DNA from: Panagrolaimus kolymaensis
Taxonomy: Eukaryota > Nematoda > Chromadorea > Rhabditida > Panagrolaimidae
NCBI GenBank assembly: GCA_028622995.1
Contig: JAJQJQ010000063.1
Location: forward strand, 124,001 to 188,000
DNA length: 64,000 bases
Reading direction: 5' to 3'
Numbering within the stretch: position 1 is the first letter of the stretch; the number at the start of each line of letters is the position of its first letter. A program made the position numbers and the translations under genes. Below, piece after piece: positions 8,561 through 19,885 of the stretch. A model generated the notes under the pieces. It saw only the letters and a list, made by a program, of their open reading frames with translations. It did not search any database and was not told where the DNA came from.

Positions 8561-11500
8561 CGCCCGCCCAATAATGCATAAAAAAAAGTGAACCATGATC
8601 TTCTTTGTTTGACAATTGAGATGTCGATGAAAAATTTATATTTTCGATGGGTTTTTCTTGGTTTTGTCTTTGTAAAGTATCTTTTTTTCCACATTAAATT
8701 TTTGTTTGAAAGATTAAATTTTTTTTCATGTAGCTATGAACTCATTACATTGAGTCCAAGAATATATTCATGTAGCGAGTTTAAAATAATCATTAATAAA
8801 TTTTATTTTTTAAATTAGAAAATATCTGAAAAGAAAAGATTCGAACATATTTTTCTTTATGTTCACAGAAAATATTATAAAAAAGCTTGTAAGCCTCAAA
8901 AAATCTGTTAAAAAATAAAGGATAAAATAATAAAATATTCAAAAAGAAAATTTAAAAAAAGTTTATTATTTTTATCGAAAAAAAATCAATGCTTTGGTTA
9001 AATCTTTAAGTTAAAAATTTACTAACGAAAAATTTAATTTGCATTAAACTAAAATAATATATTTTTAAACATTTAAAAGAAATTTAAAGTAAAGCAAAAA
9101 AGTCACGAGAAAAACAACGATCGACGAACAAACAAACTACAAAAAATTTATTTTGTTCACCACTTTTTCTAATTTATTTCTTTAAGTAAAAAAACACAGA
9201 AAAAATTTTTTATGGGCTTTAAATTTTTTTTGGTTGAATTACAACATTCAACAAAGTTTTGGACCTTTTAAGGGTATTAAGCATATTATCTTTCATCAAA
9301 ATAATCTAATAAAAAATACATATTTTTAAGTTTCTCTTAAAACAACAAAAGAAAAATCTGAATCAAATAACATTTATTTTTAAGTCGTGTATTATTTATT
9401 AAGAAAAAAAGTAAGTGAAAAGCAATGAGAACTAGGAATTTAAACTTAAAAAAAAGAGAGAAATAGTATCAAAACAAAAAATTAGATTTTAAAATTTGAT
9501 TCGATGTGTCTTTCTTTTTGCAGTATCTTTTTAATTTTAGTTTGGTCCAACTATAGAAGCAGTACATATTGTATGGATTATAATTATTCAATTTTTGCAA
9601 CCTCATAAAAAAATATTTAATTTAAAAACAAGGTTTATGATTTATTTTTTTGCGATATTGTTTTAATTAGAATGAACACGAAAAAATGTTCGAAAAATTC
9701 TTGTCACAAAATAAAGAATAAAAAAGGAAACTTAAATATTCAAATAAATAGATAAATAAAAGTTATTTTGTGTTTAGTTAAATTTATTGATTCTCGTTAA
9801 TGTCTCTGTTTATTTTTTTGATGAAAGAAAATAAAAGCAGCCGAAAACAAACTACAAAACTCTTTTCTTGTTCACCACATTTTGTAGTTTGTTTATCGCT
9901 AAAAAAATATTTGAAAATTTTCAATAAAAAATAATCGTGAAATTGCTTTCTCATTTTTTTTTCGAAATTTATTATTTTGTTTGAATATTTTATCCATTTT
10001 TTGTTTTAAAAAGTCAAAGATAGTTTAGCTTTAAATTAAATTTTTGCGATATTTCCTTGCTTTTTTAAAAATTTTAACTTTTTATAAACAAACGTTTCTT
10101 ACTTTTTTTGTTAATACAAGCGCGATATAAATATTAATTTTAAAACGTAAATGAAAAGCGTTCTGATAATGCAGGATATTACCAAAAAAAGTTTATTTAA
10201 AATGAAATTAAAATTCCTTCAAACTTGCTTTCAAATACAGTACAATAAAAAAAATGGTGGAAAAAATTTGAAAAATTTGGAACTATTTTTTTGTGTACTC
10301 CATTTTTAGAATAATCTTTAAAACAAAAAATTATTTATTTCTTTAATCGATCAATTTTTTAATTTGCTTTGTTTCAATTTTTACATTTCAACAAAGTTAT
10401 TTGCCCATAAATTTAAGAAGTTTAAAAATCTTTATGGTTCAGGAACGCAGGGGAAACCATCGATTGTCGGATTTTTAACAAGTCAAAGAAAATAATCAAA
10501 TTTAAGAACCATCAATCTCCATTAAAAAGTTTTTTTGATTCTTTTATTTATTTAAATCTTTTAAATACTTCCTTCTTTTTGCAAGCTTTTTATTTGAGAA
10601 AGAGAAAAAAAAGAGGGATGTGGGATGAATAGTTGTGATTATTACAAGGTTATAAAAAAAGGTTTCGGGTGAAACACAAAATGAAAAAAACAAGAAGTAA
10701 GAAACGGGAGGTGTACTCTTACAGCTTTTGCATGTTCAATTCTTTCATATTAAAATTTTTTTTAAAACTATTTTTGTTGATTTATCTGTTTTTGTTTCCA
10801 TTAATTATCGACATTGTGATATTATGTAAAGATTTTTCAGAAGCTGTATAATAATATTTTTAAATTGAAAACTATTGCAAGATCGAGTGTTTCTGTTTTA
10901 TAATTAATTATAAATTTATACTAAATAAAAAAACATCGAGTTGAAATACATTAATGAAAAATTTTCCTTTTGACTTTTTAGTTCAAATAACCAATTCAAA
11001 ATAAATGAGAATTTATTAAAAAATGAACATGAATTAGTTAAATCTACTGTGACATTTTAAAATAAAATATACAAAAAAAATTATATCAAGTCAAGATCGG
11101 TTTATTTCTTCTTCTTTTCTTTTTTTACATTTGCTTATACAGAATATTTTTTAAAAATAAAGTTAGAAACTTAATGAATGCCATTATTTTTGTGGTTGTT
11201 TTCTAAAGCATTTTCAATCACAAAAAATGATTAATAAAAATTTATTTAAATGCACCACATTTTTTTTTTGTTTGTAACTAGAAATTTCATTATTAAAAAT
11301 TTACGAACACATTTGGATAAAAAAATCGATAAACAACGGCAAAGCAAAGACAGACAGCAATCTCTTCTTCATTTTTCTTGTTACAAAATTGATTGAATAA
11401 AAAATCATCCAAGACAAAGATTAAAACGCGAAAAAAATATTCTTCTTGCTGTTGCAATAATTTGTTTTAGGCATATTCGATAAAGAAATTTTCTTGGTCA

Positions 11501-11830
11501 CTCAAAACCCGATAAATTTTATAAAAAAGAACAAATGATAAACATATTTTTTATCTGCTTTCTTTTAATTTTCTTTTCTTTCCAGGCACATTGATATCAT
11601 AAAAAAAGGCCACTTTTTTCTACAAAGAAAAAACCATAAAATTGTTTCCTGTGTTTTTTTTTCTTTCTATCTCATAGTTATCAAAAAATGGAGGACAGAG
11701 AAATGCAGTCGAAGAAAAGCCTTTTTTCAAAATTTTATATCGATTTCTTTTTTTTTTATCGATCCCAATTTTATTTGAATATTTTGTAATTAATTTTTGT
11801 TTTTTGTTTTGTTTTTTATTTTTACATTTC
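8561..11830. other. Gene-poor AT-rich DNA
   Basis: No gene is seen in this 3.3-kb stretch. It contains A/T homopolymers, scattered AAATATTCAAA and TTTGAATATTTT motifs (about 8930, 9735, 9980, 11065 and 11775), and two more members of the CAAACTAC hairpin family (about 9120 and 9844). Open frames here are low-complexity Lys/Phe/Ile strings. Confidence 0.5.
9844..9894. repeat. Perfect 15-bp hairpin of the CAAACTAC family
   Basis: AAACAAACTACAAAA (9845-9859) is followed after 20 bases by its exact reverse complement TTTTGTAGTTTGTTT (9880-9894). It sits inside a block bounded by AAATATTCAAA (about 9735) and TTTGAATATTTT (about 9980), which are inverses of each other. That makes a roughly 260-bp foldback unit like those around 272-540 and 3325-3590. 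Confidence 0.65.
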
Positions 11831-11837
11831 TGTGGAG

Positions 11838-12430
11838 ATGTCTCCGCATTCCAACATCATCATAAAGGCGCCTCCTTATTATCATTACTTGCGTCAGAAG
11901 GCTAATTAGCTACAGAGCAAGCCAGTTCTATCTTCCACAATTTAGTGTTGAATTTACAGCGTTACAAGAAACAACGATTGATATTTCAAAGAAGATGAAG
12001 AACCAATTTATGAACGACCATGGACAAGTTACACACGTATGCCAGCTCGAACACCAACACCTCATGATAATTAAATGCAAGAATTTTCTTATTTCCTCTC
12101 ATTATAGAGGGAGGAAAGAAATTGAGTGAAAAAAAAATTTCTTTTTGTGGTTTTTGTAAAAGTTGAAGTCCTTTTTATATTAGTATGATACTATTAAAAT
12201 AATAACTCATTAATCTTGTTTTGGTTTGTACCCTAAAAAAAATTGCTCTTAATTCTTTTTTTAACCCTGTTCTTGAAAATGTCATTCCACTTTTTTGGTA
12301 ACATTGACATTTTTAATTGAAAGAAGATGTAATCCTGCTAAACTGGTCACGAAGCAAGCAATTGGAAGGGCAGTTATTGTTGGTGGCTGGCTCACTACTG
12401 AATTTTTTTTTCTTTCTTCACGATTATTCT
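11838..12430 (+). pseudogene. Cluster of short coding-like islands
   Basis: Three short stretches read like protein against the AT-rich background. One (about 11838-11909) reads MSPHSNIIIKAPPYYHYLRQ and then stops. A second (about 11982-12074) contains EDEEPIYERPWTSYTRMPA and ends in a TAA; another frame is also open here. A third (about 12320-12400) contains NPAKLVTKQAIGRAVIVGG. I could not join them with convincing splice sites, and no family is recognised. They may be exons of one small unrecognised gene, or a decayed one. Confidence 0.2.
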
Positions 12431-13162
12431 GTATGTATATCCCTCATTCTTTTAAATTTAAATATATATTTTAAAAAATGATTATTTAAATATTCAAAAA
12501 AAATGAAGTTAAAAAAAAATTTTCTTTATACATTGACACGTTTAGCTAAAAAAAAAGTTTATAAAAAGCGCAAAAAAAAGATCGCGAAAAAAATATTGAT
12601 TGAAAAGATTTTCGACAATAAATCATTTCATAGGCAACATTTTAAAAACGAAAAGAAAATAACAACAAATAGACTTGGACTTGGGTTTCTTTCATTTTTT
12701 TTCTTCTTATTTTTAGGCATTTGGGAAAAAATCAAACAACGAAACAATAAAAGGTCAGAATTGTTTTAAAAATAATATTTTGCGTTTTTTTATTTGCCAC
12801 ATAGTTGCAGGATGGCGGAGATGCTGTAAAATAGTTAGACCCGATTTTTTTTTTGTTGAGATAACTTATTGATTTCTCCTTTTTTTCTTTTTTCAATATT
12901 TTATAATTCTTTTTATTTTTTTATTTTTCAATCTTTAAAAAAAGCTTAGAGCTTTAATTAATTTTTTAAATCCCGTTTAATTCATAAAATATTGAAGATG
13001 GATCACATTTACCTTTAAAAATATCTCCACCAACTTATAAAGCTTTTGAAATTATATGTGGTGCACGAAGAGATATCAATAATTTGTAAAAAGAAAAAAT
13101 TGAAGTTTTATAAATCCAAAACAAATGAAAAAGAAAAGTTCATGGAAAAAATTGTTTACTTT
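12431..13162. other. AT-rich spacer
   Basis: Nothing supported is present. Lysine-rich frames at about 12503-12769 are by-products of A-rich DNA. An AAATATTCAAA motif lies at about 12487. The 3' end of the Old Yellow Enzyme-like gene (minus strand) follows. Confidence 0.4.
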
Positions 13163-15337
13163 TTAAATTTGAATAACACCACCAATAATTTTTCCTTGTT
13201 TTTTAAGTTCTTCAATTTCGGCATCCCTGACTTTTTTTGCAAGGGCAAAAGATTTTTGTGTTTCTTCATCAACGAAATTAGTGATTCCAAAATTAGGGTC
13301 AAATTGAGTTTCTTCAAGCCTCGTTTTTCCTGCTTGCGCTATTTGTGCCGCCGAAGCTGGAACCCTAAGGGAATTATCATTTTCAAATGGATTCCAAATA
13401 GCTGATTGAATTTGATGATTTAAAACTTTATTTGGAAAATCTAAAAATTAAACAAAACAAAAAATAAATATTTTTTGTAAAACTGGCTTACCAAATTCTG
13501 AGGTTGCTGCTTTCCCAAGTCCAATTCCATCAAGATTTCCTGAACTCACAGCTTTTTCCATAGCCGCCACAGTTCGAAATCCACCCGTTGCAAACATGGT
13601 AAATTTAGGTGCAAAAGATTTGGCGGTGGTTACAACTTTAGAAAAAAGTGATTCTCGAGTAGCTGCACTTTCAAGGGGAAATTCTATGCTTCCACCTGCG
13701 AGCTCAATGAAAGTGTAATTGCATTCCTAAAAAAAATTATGAATAATAATTACATGAATTCACACTACTAAAATATTTTTTTGCTAATCCATTTTAAAAA
13801 ATAGCAGGAAAAGGGAAAATGCTTTTTGTTCAAAGAAAAGCTCCAGAAACTCTTTTGGTTAATTATTTTGCGGATCTTAAATCGAAAAAATATAGCTAAA
13901 ATAAACTTACTTCAACTTTTTTAATGAACTTTATAAAATCATCATAATTAACTCCAGCATTTTGAAATTTAGCTGTGCTTAATTTCACTCCTAAGACGAA
14001 TTCTGCTTCAGCGGGTAAATTTGCTCTGAAAATAAGCTTTTAAAGGGACATAGCTATTTCATGCCTTTTTTGAAATTTCGATAGTGGGGACTGAAAGTTA
14101 CACTTGGTAAGGCGCGTGTTTGAATTACCGTGTAAGACAGAAAGTGCACGGTAATTCAAACACGCGCCGCCCCAACTGTTCCTATCAGCCCCAGTATCGA
14201 AATTTTTGAAAAGGCATGAAATAGCTATGTCCCTTTAATATAAAAAACTTTGATGCTTTAAAAAAATCTTTACCTTACAACATTGGCTGCAGTTTCAATT
14301 AATTTTTCAGTTAATTCAAAATCAAATATTTCATTTTTAACCGCGGGCAAAAATTGAATTAAAATTCCATCAAACCCTCTATCTAGAACATATTTGGCAA
14401 CGTAGGCCGTGGTTTTAAAAGACTTTTGTTGATCCTCAAAAGTTTGAGCTTCAAAAAAATTAAATTGATCTTCAATATTCGCAATTTGAGCCAAAATGAT
14501 TGAATCATATTTTTTGCAAACTTTTGCAATATTTTCAAAACCTTTTTGACGCTCCATGGAATCTTCATTTTCTCCAATCAACATATTTCCTGGCACAAAA
14601 TTTAAACCTTTTTTATCCATTATTATTGCGCCAGTTACAATAATTCCAAATCCACCAAACGCCCATTTTTCATATGCATTTATTATTTGTTGAGTTGGAA
14701 TTCCCGTGGCTTTGAGATCTTTTGGATCGAAATGAGTGGTGTATTCAGACATTGGAGACTAAAACAATTTTTGCATCATATTATTTCTTTTTATCAAATC
14801 AAAGTATTTTGGTTGAAAACATTTTTTTCTGAAAATTAAAAAATGACAGAAATAAAAATTATCGAAAATTTTATTCTTCGAATATTAGTTTTTAGTGCTA
14901 AGACTTGACGTCGTAAAATGGAAATTATTTTCACTCAAAAAGTTATGAAAAAAAACTGAAAAAATTTTTATTTTGTCAAAAACTATAAAGAATAGTTTAA
15001 AACTGTAAATTTGAGATAAAAAATAATACTTATTTCCCCTTTGTAGCCATTTTTGTTATACAGTAATTTTTCGAATAAAAAACTTTTAAAGTTTTGTATT
15101 TTTTAAATCTTTTCGTTCCCTTTTAAAAAATGAATGAAACAGACCAGAAAATTAAAAGAAGCCGATATCGGAAAATTCCTTGTTTATTAATTTTAAAAAT
15201 AATTAAAAATAAATAAATAAACAAACCTTGTAAAATCGATTTTTAGAAAATTTATTTAAATTTTCAAACTTTAATGGTTGCCGCAAAGCAGTTGGAATAA
15301 CAATTTTAGAAATATCATAGCGACGAATTTGAACCAT
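13163..15337 (-). CDS. Old Yellow Enzyme-like NADH:flavin oxidoreductase, active site lost
   Basis: The predicted 407-residue protein is encoded by five exons: 15337-15227, 14758-14274, 14025-13911, 13726-13492 and 13440-13163. Lengths keep frame throughout. Family marks are KNRFYK joining SPMSEYT across intron 1 (family NRFLKSxMSE), then DPKDLKATGIPT, YEKWAFGGFGIIVTG, VLGVKLS, ELAGGSIE, TGGFRTVAAMEKAV and GIGLGKAAT (FMN phosphate region). Family members reduce activated alkenes with FMN and NAD(P)H. Here the usual AQ.xHGGRQ segment reads AQIANIEDQFN, and the HxxHGYL active-site motif is deleted, leaving GFDGILIQFLP. The protein probably cannot do normal catalysis. A MITE sits in intron 2. 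Three short-chain dehydrogenases follow, suggesting a redox or xenobiotic cluster (inference). It could alternatively be a decaying gene with intact splicing. Confidence 0.85.
14044..14234. mobile_element. TTAA-flanked foldback MITE in an intron
   Basis: The 191-bp element has near-perfect inverted arms over its whole length. It starts AGGGACATAGCTATTTCATG and ends with the reverse complement. A second inner palindrome is built on GTGTTTGAATTACCGTG and CACGGTAATTCAAACAC. TTAA lies on each side (14040-14043 and 14235-14238), the target duplication used by piggyBac-type elements. It lies entirely within intron 2 of the Old Yellow Enzyme-like gene. No transposase is present. It could fold into a long hairpin in the pre-mRNA. 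Confidence 0.85.
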
Positions 15338-16169
15338 TTTTCTTGAATTATTTTTAATTGGATTGTAGTAAAAATTACTGCACAATAATGCAAAAAATAA
15401 AACAATTATTAATGGAAAATTACCAAAAAATAAGAAAAAAAGCCTTTGAATTTGAGAGGAAATCGTTTTTGAACGTTTTAAGAAAAAAATGTAAATAAAA
15501 GTTTTTGTTTGATTGAAATTTTTTTGATGGGTTTTTATAAGTGATTTGTTTTTGTCTTTGCGTTGATATGGACATATAAAATACACAAACCCAACCTTGG
15601 CGGGAGGCACAAACACAAAAGTATAAAATAAACAAAAAAAATGGAAGTTTGTGACTTGACTCTTTTTTTACATAAAACGATCTTATCAAATGGCAAAGTA
15701 TAAACTTTGAAGTAAGACTTTACCGGAAAAAAGTATCCTGTAAAAGTGCACGTGTGAAAAAAGAAAATTTTGTGAAACAAAATATAAATTTTTTAGTCCT
15801 TTTTTGTACCCCAAATTTTAATACAACCAAATTTTTATTGTTGTAAAAAAGCAAGCTGATTTCCGAGAATAGGAGAGAAAAAATCTTTGGTTTCGAAAGA
15901 GTTCAGCGATAAAAAGCTTTTTGCTGCATGACTTTTGAAAGCTTCTTTTTTATTGCTAACCATTTGAAAAATTTTGTGCAATGTTTATAAGTGTTTTTCA
16001 ATAATAATAAAATAAATGTATTTTGAATCATTCAAAATTTGTACTTTGAATTTTCATTAATTTTTAAGAGATAATTTATATCAAAAATAAGTTTTTATTT
16101 TCATTCAAAACAATTAAAATTTACAACAAAATTTTATTTTTCTTTCATTTTTTCGTATAAATTAATTTT
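15338..16169. other. Spacer between two convergently oriented minus-strand genes
   Basis: No gene is supported. It serves as the upstream region of the Old Yellow Enzyme-like gene and the downstream region of the first dehydrogenase, both on the minus strand. The minus frames here are rich in Phe/Lys and run into the start of the Old Yellow Enzyme-like exon 1 only by chance. Confidence 0.4.
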
Positions 16170-17073
16170 TTAATTTTCATTAAAATCCAATTTTGGCGAT
16201 GCAATAGAAATTCCACCATCCACGACTATGCATTGTCCAGTCATGTATGAAGCTTTATCGGAAGCCATAAACATTAAAAATTCGGCAAGTTCTTCAGGTT
16301 TTGCCCATCGACCAAGTGGAATTGTTGAAGCAATATTTTCATAATTCTAAAAAAATAAATATAAAAATAAAGAATAAATAAATAAAGTTTTTTTACTTTT
16401 TGAAATATCTCTGATGCTGGTCCATATTTAGTTAAAACTGCAGTTTCCGTTGCTCCAGGACAAAGGTTATTAATTCGAATTCCTAAAGGAGCTAAAATAG
16501 CTGCATAATTTCGAGCAAAATGATCCAAAGCTCCTTTAGAAATCATATATATTGGCATATCAGGTGATAATTTCAAGGAATCTTTTTGACCGATGTTAAT
16601 AATATTTCCTTTAGTTTTTTTCAAATAGGGAATTGCAAGTTCGGTTAAGTAAATGGCACTAAAAATTGAAATGAGATAAGCACTTTCTAACTAAAAATTT
16701 TAATTAATTCAAACCTTTTAAGATTAACATTAAAAACAAAATCCATATTAGCCAATGAACGAAAATCAGTTTCACCAGGTTTCATTGCAACTGCAGCATT
16801 ATTAATTAAAACATCAATTCGACCAAAAGTTTTAATTGTCTCTTCAATCAAAGCTTTTAAAACATTTTCATCTGATAAACAACCTTTAACAGAATGAATT
16901 CGTTCTTTAGGAATTCCAGCAGCGAGAATTAAATCGGAAGTTTTTTTCAATCCATCTTCGGATCGTCCATGAATAGTAACGGAAGCTCCAGCTTTAGCAA
17001 ACAATACAGCCGCAGCTTGGCCAATTCCCGATGAACTTCCAGTAATTATTACAACTTTTCCATCAAAACTCAT
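16170..17073 (-). CDS. Short-chain dehydrogenase/reductase 1, catalytic Ser replaced
   Basis: The predicted 265-residue protein has three exons: 17073-16715, 16658-16397 and 16346-16170. The NAD(P)-binding TGSSSGIG lies at residues 12-19, with NNAAV and FNVNLKS further on and YMISK as the YxxxK pair. In its two paralogues the residue 13 before the Tyr is the catalytic Ser (NVSSI); here it is Gln (NIGQKDS). That should cripple the Ser-Tyr-Lys mechanism. The C-terminus YMTGQCIVVDGG is the normal family end. Introns sit at the same positions and phases as in both paralogues. It lies head to head with paralogue 2, 566 bp apart. Substrate is unknown. The protein may be a pseudo-enzyme or a partner subunit. 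Confidence 0.9.
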
Positions 17074-17639
17074 TTTTTCTTTAAAAAATCACTAAAGTCA
17101 GAAATGAAATAAACTAAAACAACTCTTAAATTTTCTATCATTAAAATTTTTCTTTTATACTTCACGGAACCAAACTTTTTTTTTAAATAAACAATTTAAA
17201 AAAATAATTCTTTGTTTGTACTTTGTTATTTATGTGTGCGACAACAACAAACTACTAACATCTCTAAAAAAGTGATTCAAATAAGTTTTTGATGAGAATT
17301 AATTGCTGTGGTTGGTAATTGATCGATTTAGTGTGCATAATTTTTTAAACATGTCTTTTTTGTTATTTTTTCAACTCAAAAATATACTACAAGTGGCCAC
17401 AAAGAATCAACAATTTTTTCATGATTTTACTCTCTCTCTTTTTTCTTTTGTCAAAGATTAAAACATTCTAACTTTGACACAATTTGTTTGTTTCTTTTCT
17501 GTGTGTTTTATCTTTTTCTTTTATACGCATATAAATACCCAGTAAACAACCAATTAATCGATTTTTATTTTTGCAACCATTCATTCTACTTTTTTCATTT
17601 CTTGTTAACCAAATTCTTTGTTTTAGAAAAAATAAAGCA
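17074..17639. promoter_or_regulatory. Divergent promoter region of dehydrogenases 1 and 2
   Basis: This 566-bp region lies between two divergent start codons. A TATAAAA on the minus strand (17153-17159) sits about 80 bp upstream of gene 1. A TATAAATA on the plus strand (17530-17537) sits about 103 bp upstream of gene 2. A TTTTAG acceptor-like site ends at about 17625, 15 bases before the gene 2 ATG, and could serve leader trans-splicing. Shared control of both genes is an inference. Confidence 0.5.
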
Positions 17640-18572
17640 ATGACTTTCACTGGAAAAGTTGTGATTATTACTGGAAGTTCATCGGGAATTGGACAAGCCG
17701 CGGCTGTTTTATTTACAAAGCATGGAGCCTCTGTAACAATTCATGGACGATCTGAGGAAGGCTTGAAAAAGACTCAAGATTTAATTCTGGCTGCAGGAAT
17801 TTCCAAAGAACGAATTCATTCCGTTAAAGGAAGTTTATCGGATGAAAATGTTTTAAAAGCTCTCATTGATGAGACAATTAAAACTTTTGGTCGAATTGAT
17901 GTTTTAATTAATAATGCAGGTGGAGTGAATGATGCTGATAAAAATCAACGATCCATGGCATCTCTTGATTATACTTTAGAACTAAACTTGAAAGTGTGAG
18001 CGAGCAGCCTATATCTAGTCAAATTATTTTTTTATATTATCCTATTTTTAGCCCCATCCATCTCACTGAACTTGCAATTCCACATCTTGAAAAAACCAAA
18101 GGCAATATTGTGAATGTTAGTAGCATCGCCTCACAAACAACCCATCCAACCAATCCTTTTTATGCCATCGCTAAAGCAGGATTGGATCATTTTGCTCGAA
18201 ATTATGCAGCCATTTTAGCTCCATCTGGAGTTCGAATTAATAATTTAAATCCCGGTGCGACAGATACAGCCATTTTTAATCGAATTAGCATCCCTGCTGA
18301 AATGGTTGCAAAGGTAAATAATTTTTTTGGTTCTCGGAATAGTTTTTTCCAATTTTAATATAAAATAAAGAATTTTTTAAATATCTCTTTTCTTTTTTCA
18401 GCTCAAACAATTTTACACTGATTTAATTCCAATGCATCGTTGGGCAGCCCCAGAAGAAATGGGAGAATTTCTCATTTTTATGGCTTCTGAAAAAGCAGCG
18501 TATATGACTGGACAAATTATTAATGTTGATGGTGGAATTCTCATTCATTCACCAAGTTTTAAACTTGATTGA
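17640..18572 (+). CDS. Short-chain dehydrogenase/reductase 2
   Basis: The predicted 262-residue protein has three exons: 17640-17995, 18052-18313 and 18402-18572. It has MTFTGKVVIITGSSSGIG at the N-terminus (nucleotide binding), INNAGG, ELNLKV, a full catalytic NVSSI and YAIAK set, PGATDTA after the active site, and YMTGQIINVDGG near the end. I chose the ATG at 17640 because it matches the paralogues; a longer upstream frame would cross an acceptor-like site. Exon 1 ends AAA GT using a GTGAGC donor, keeping the same phase as the paralogues. It is likely a soluble NAD(P)-dependent oxidoreductase of unknown substrate. Exon 2 length (262 nt) is identical in all three copies, so these are recent tandem or inverted duplicates. 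Confidence 0.92.
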
Positions 18573-19885
18573 ATTTAATGCATTTTTTTGTTGCATATAC
18601 TTTTTTAATTTTAAATTAAAATTTTTAGTTGAAAAAAATAAATAACCTTATTTTTTGTTTTTGTTTTAGACTTTCTGGCAACATTTTTTTTGGCTTTCTT
18701 CAAGGAAGTAATAATCACTAAAACAAAAGGCTTATTTTTGAATTTTATCGAGATGAAAATTTTTTTATTTGGTGATGACCATTAATTTGATGTCTAAGCT
18801 TCTTTTTTATGTTTTCGTTTATAAAGCATAAAGCTACATTCTAGTTTACATTCATTGACCAAAGAAAATAGTCGATCAAAGTTAACGGTAATCCCACAAA
18901 AATAAAGAGGAATAAAACTCGAATTCTAGCCTAGAAAATAGAAATGCTAAAACCTTCAAAAATGTTTAGACTTTATTTTTTCTAATTAATACAAATTTTT
19001 TAAATACTTTACTAAACAGATTTGGAAATCTTAGGAATATTTCTTAAATTGATTTAACCTGGACTTTGAAAAATTCTAAGGTAATCAAACATATAATTTA
19101 AAAAAAATTAGAAACGTCTATCATAAATTTTCTTTTCGATCGAATCTTTTACTTAATTTTTTTCAAAACTAAAATGCTTTGACATAAAAATATTAGATAT
19201 CCCGATATTTTAAAATGCAACCAACAAATCCAAAAAATTATTACTTTAAGTATCAAATTTTTAACTGAATTTTTTTTATAGATTTACTTGCTAAAATTAA
19301 ATTATGCAACTAAAAATTCAGAGTGAAAGAAAAAAGTAAACAATTTGTAATAAAAAAAAATTTTACGAGAAAAAAGTGACGCTTTTTTGCTTTAAATTTA
19401 AAACAAAGAACAACAGATTTTTTTGTTTCTTGTATTTCGCTCATTTTTTATTTTTCATCCTCCTTCCTTCCATTCACTACACTTTACTTTTATTTTATTC
19501 CATCATCCAGCAAAGGTTAAATCAACAACAAAAAAAAAAGCATGAAAGCAGGGAATGAAAATACACACTATGACAACACCTACCTCTAAAGCGCATTTTT
19601 TTATTTTCTTCAAACACTTAATCCAAGGATTTTTTTCTTCATTCAAATGCAAATAAACTTTCTCTAAAAATATATCATCTCTCTTCTCAATTTCAGCTTT
19701 ATTTATTTTTTCGTTGAACAAAACAGACACATTTTTTTCGAATGTGTTTCTTTTGTGCTTATCTTTTCTTCCTCAAAATTTGGTATAAAAATGTGAAAAG
19801 TTTTCAAGTTTGAGTACATTCAACCTTTTTTCTTTTCTTTTGTTTTGACTACAAAAAAAACTAATAAATAAAAATAAAAATAAAA
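18573..19885. other. Intergenic region between dehydrogenases 2 and 3
   Basis: There is no gene in this 1.3-kb spacer. An AATAAA polyadenylation-like signal occurs at about 18638 after gene 2. A TATAAAA (19784-19790) lies about 100 bp upstream of gene 3. The rest is AT-rich with no clear repeat. Confidence 0.5.
19784..19790 (+). promoter_or_regulatory. TATA box of dehydrogenase 3
   Basis: TATAAAA lies 96 bases before the ATG of dehydrogenase 3. Comparable TATA elements occur about 80-105 bases upstream of the two paralogues, so a common core promoter layout was duplicated with the genes. Confidence 0.5.

Noticed and set aside
12503..12769. Lys-rich 88-codon frame
   Set aside because: The composition follows the A-rich DNA; there are no splice or start context features.
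17571..17639. A longer N-terminus for dehydrogenase 2
   Set aside because: It would read through a TTTTAG acceptor-like site and has no counterpart in either paralogue; the ATG at 17640 aligns with their starts.
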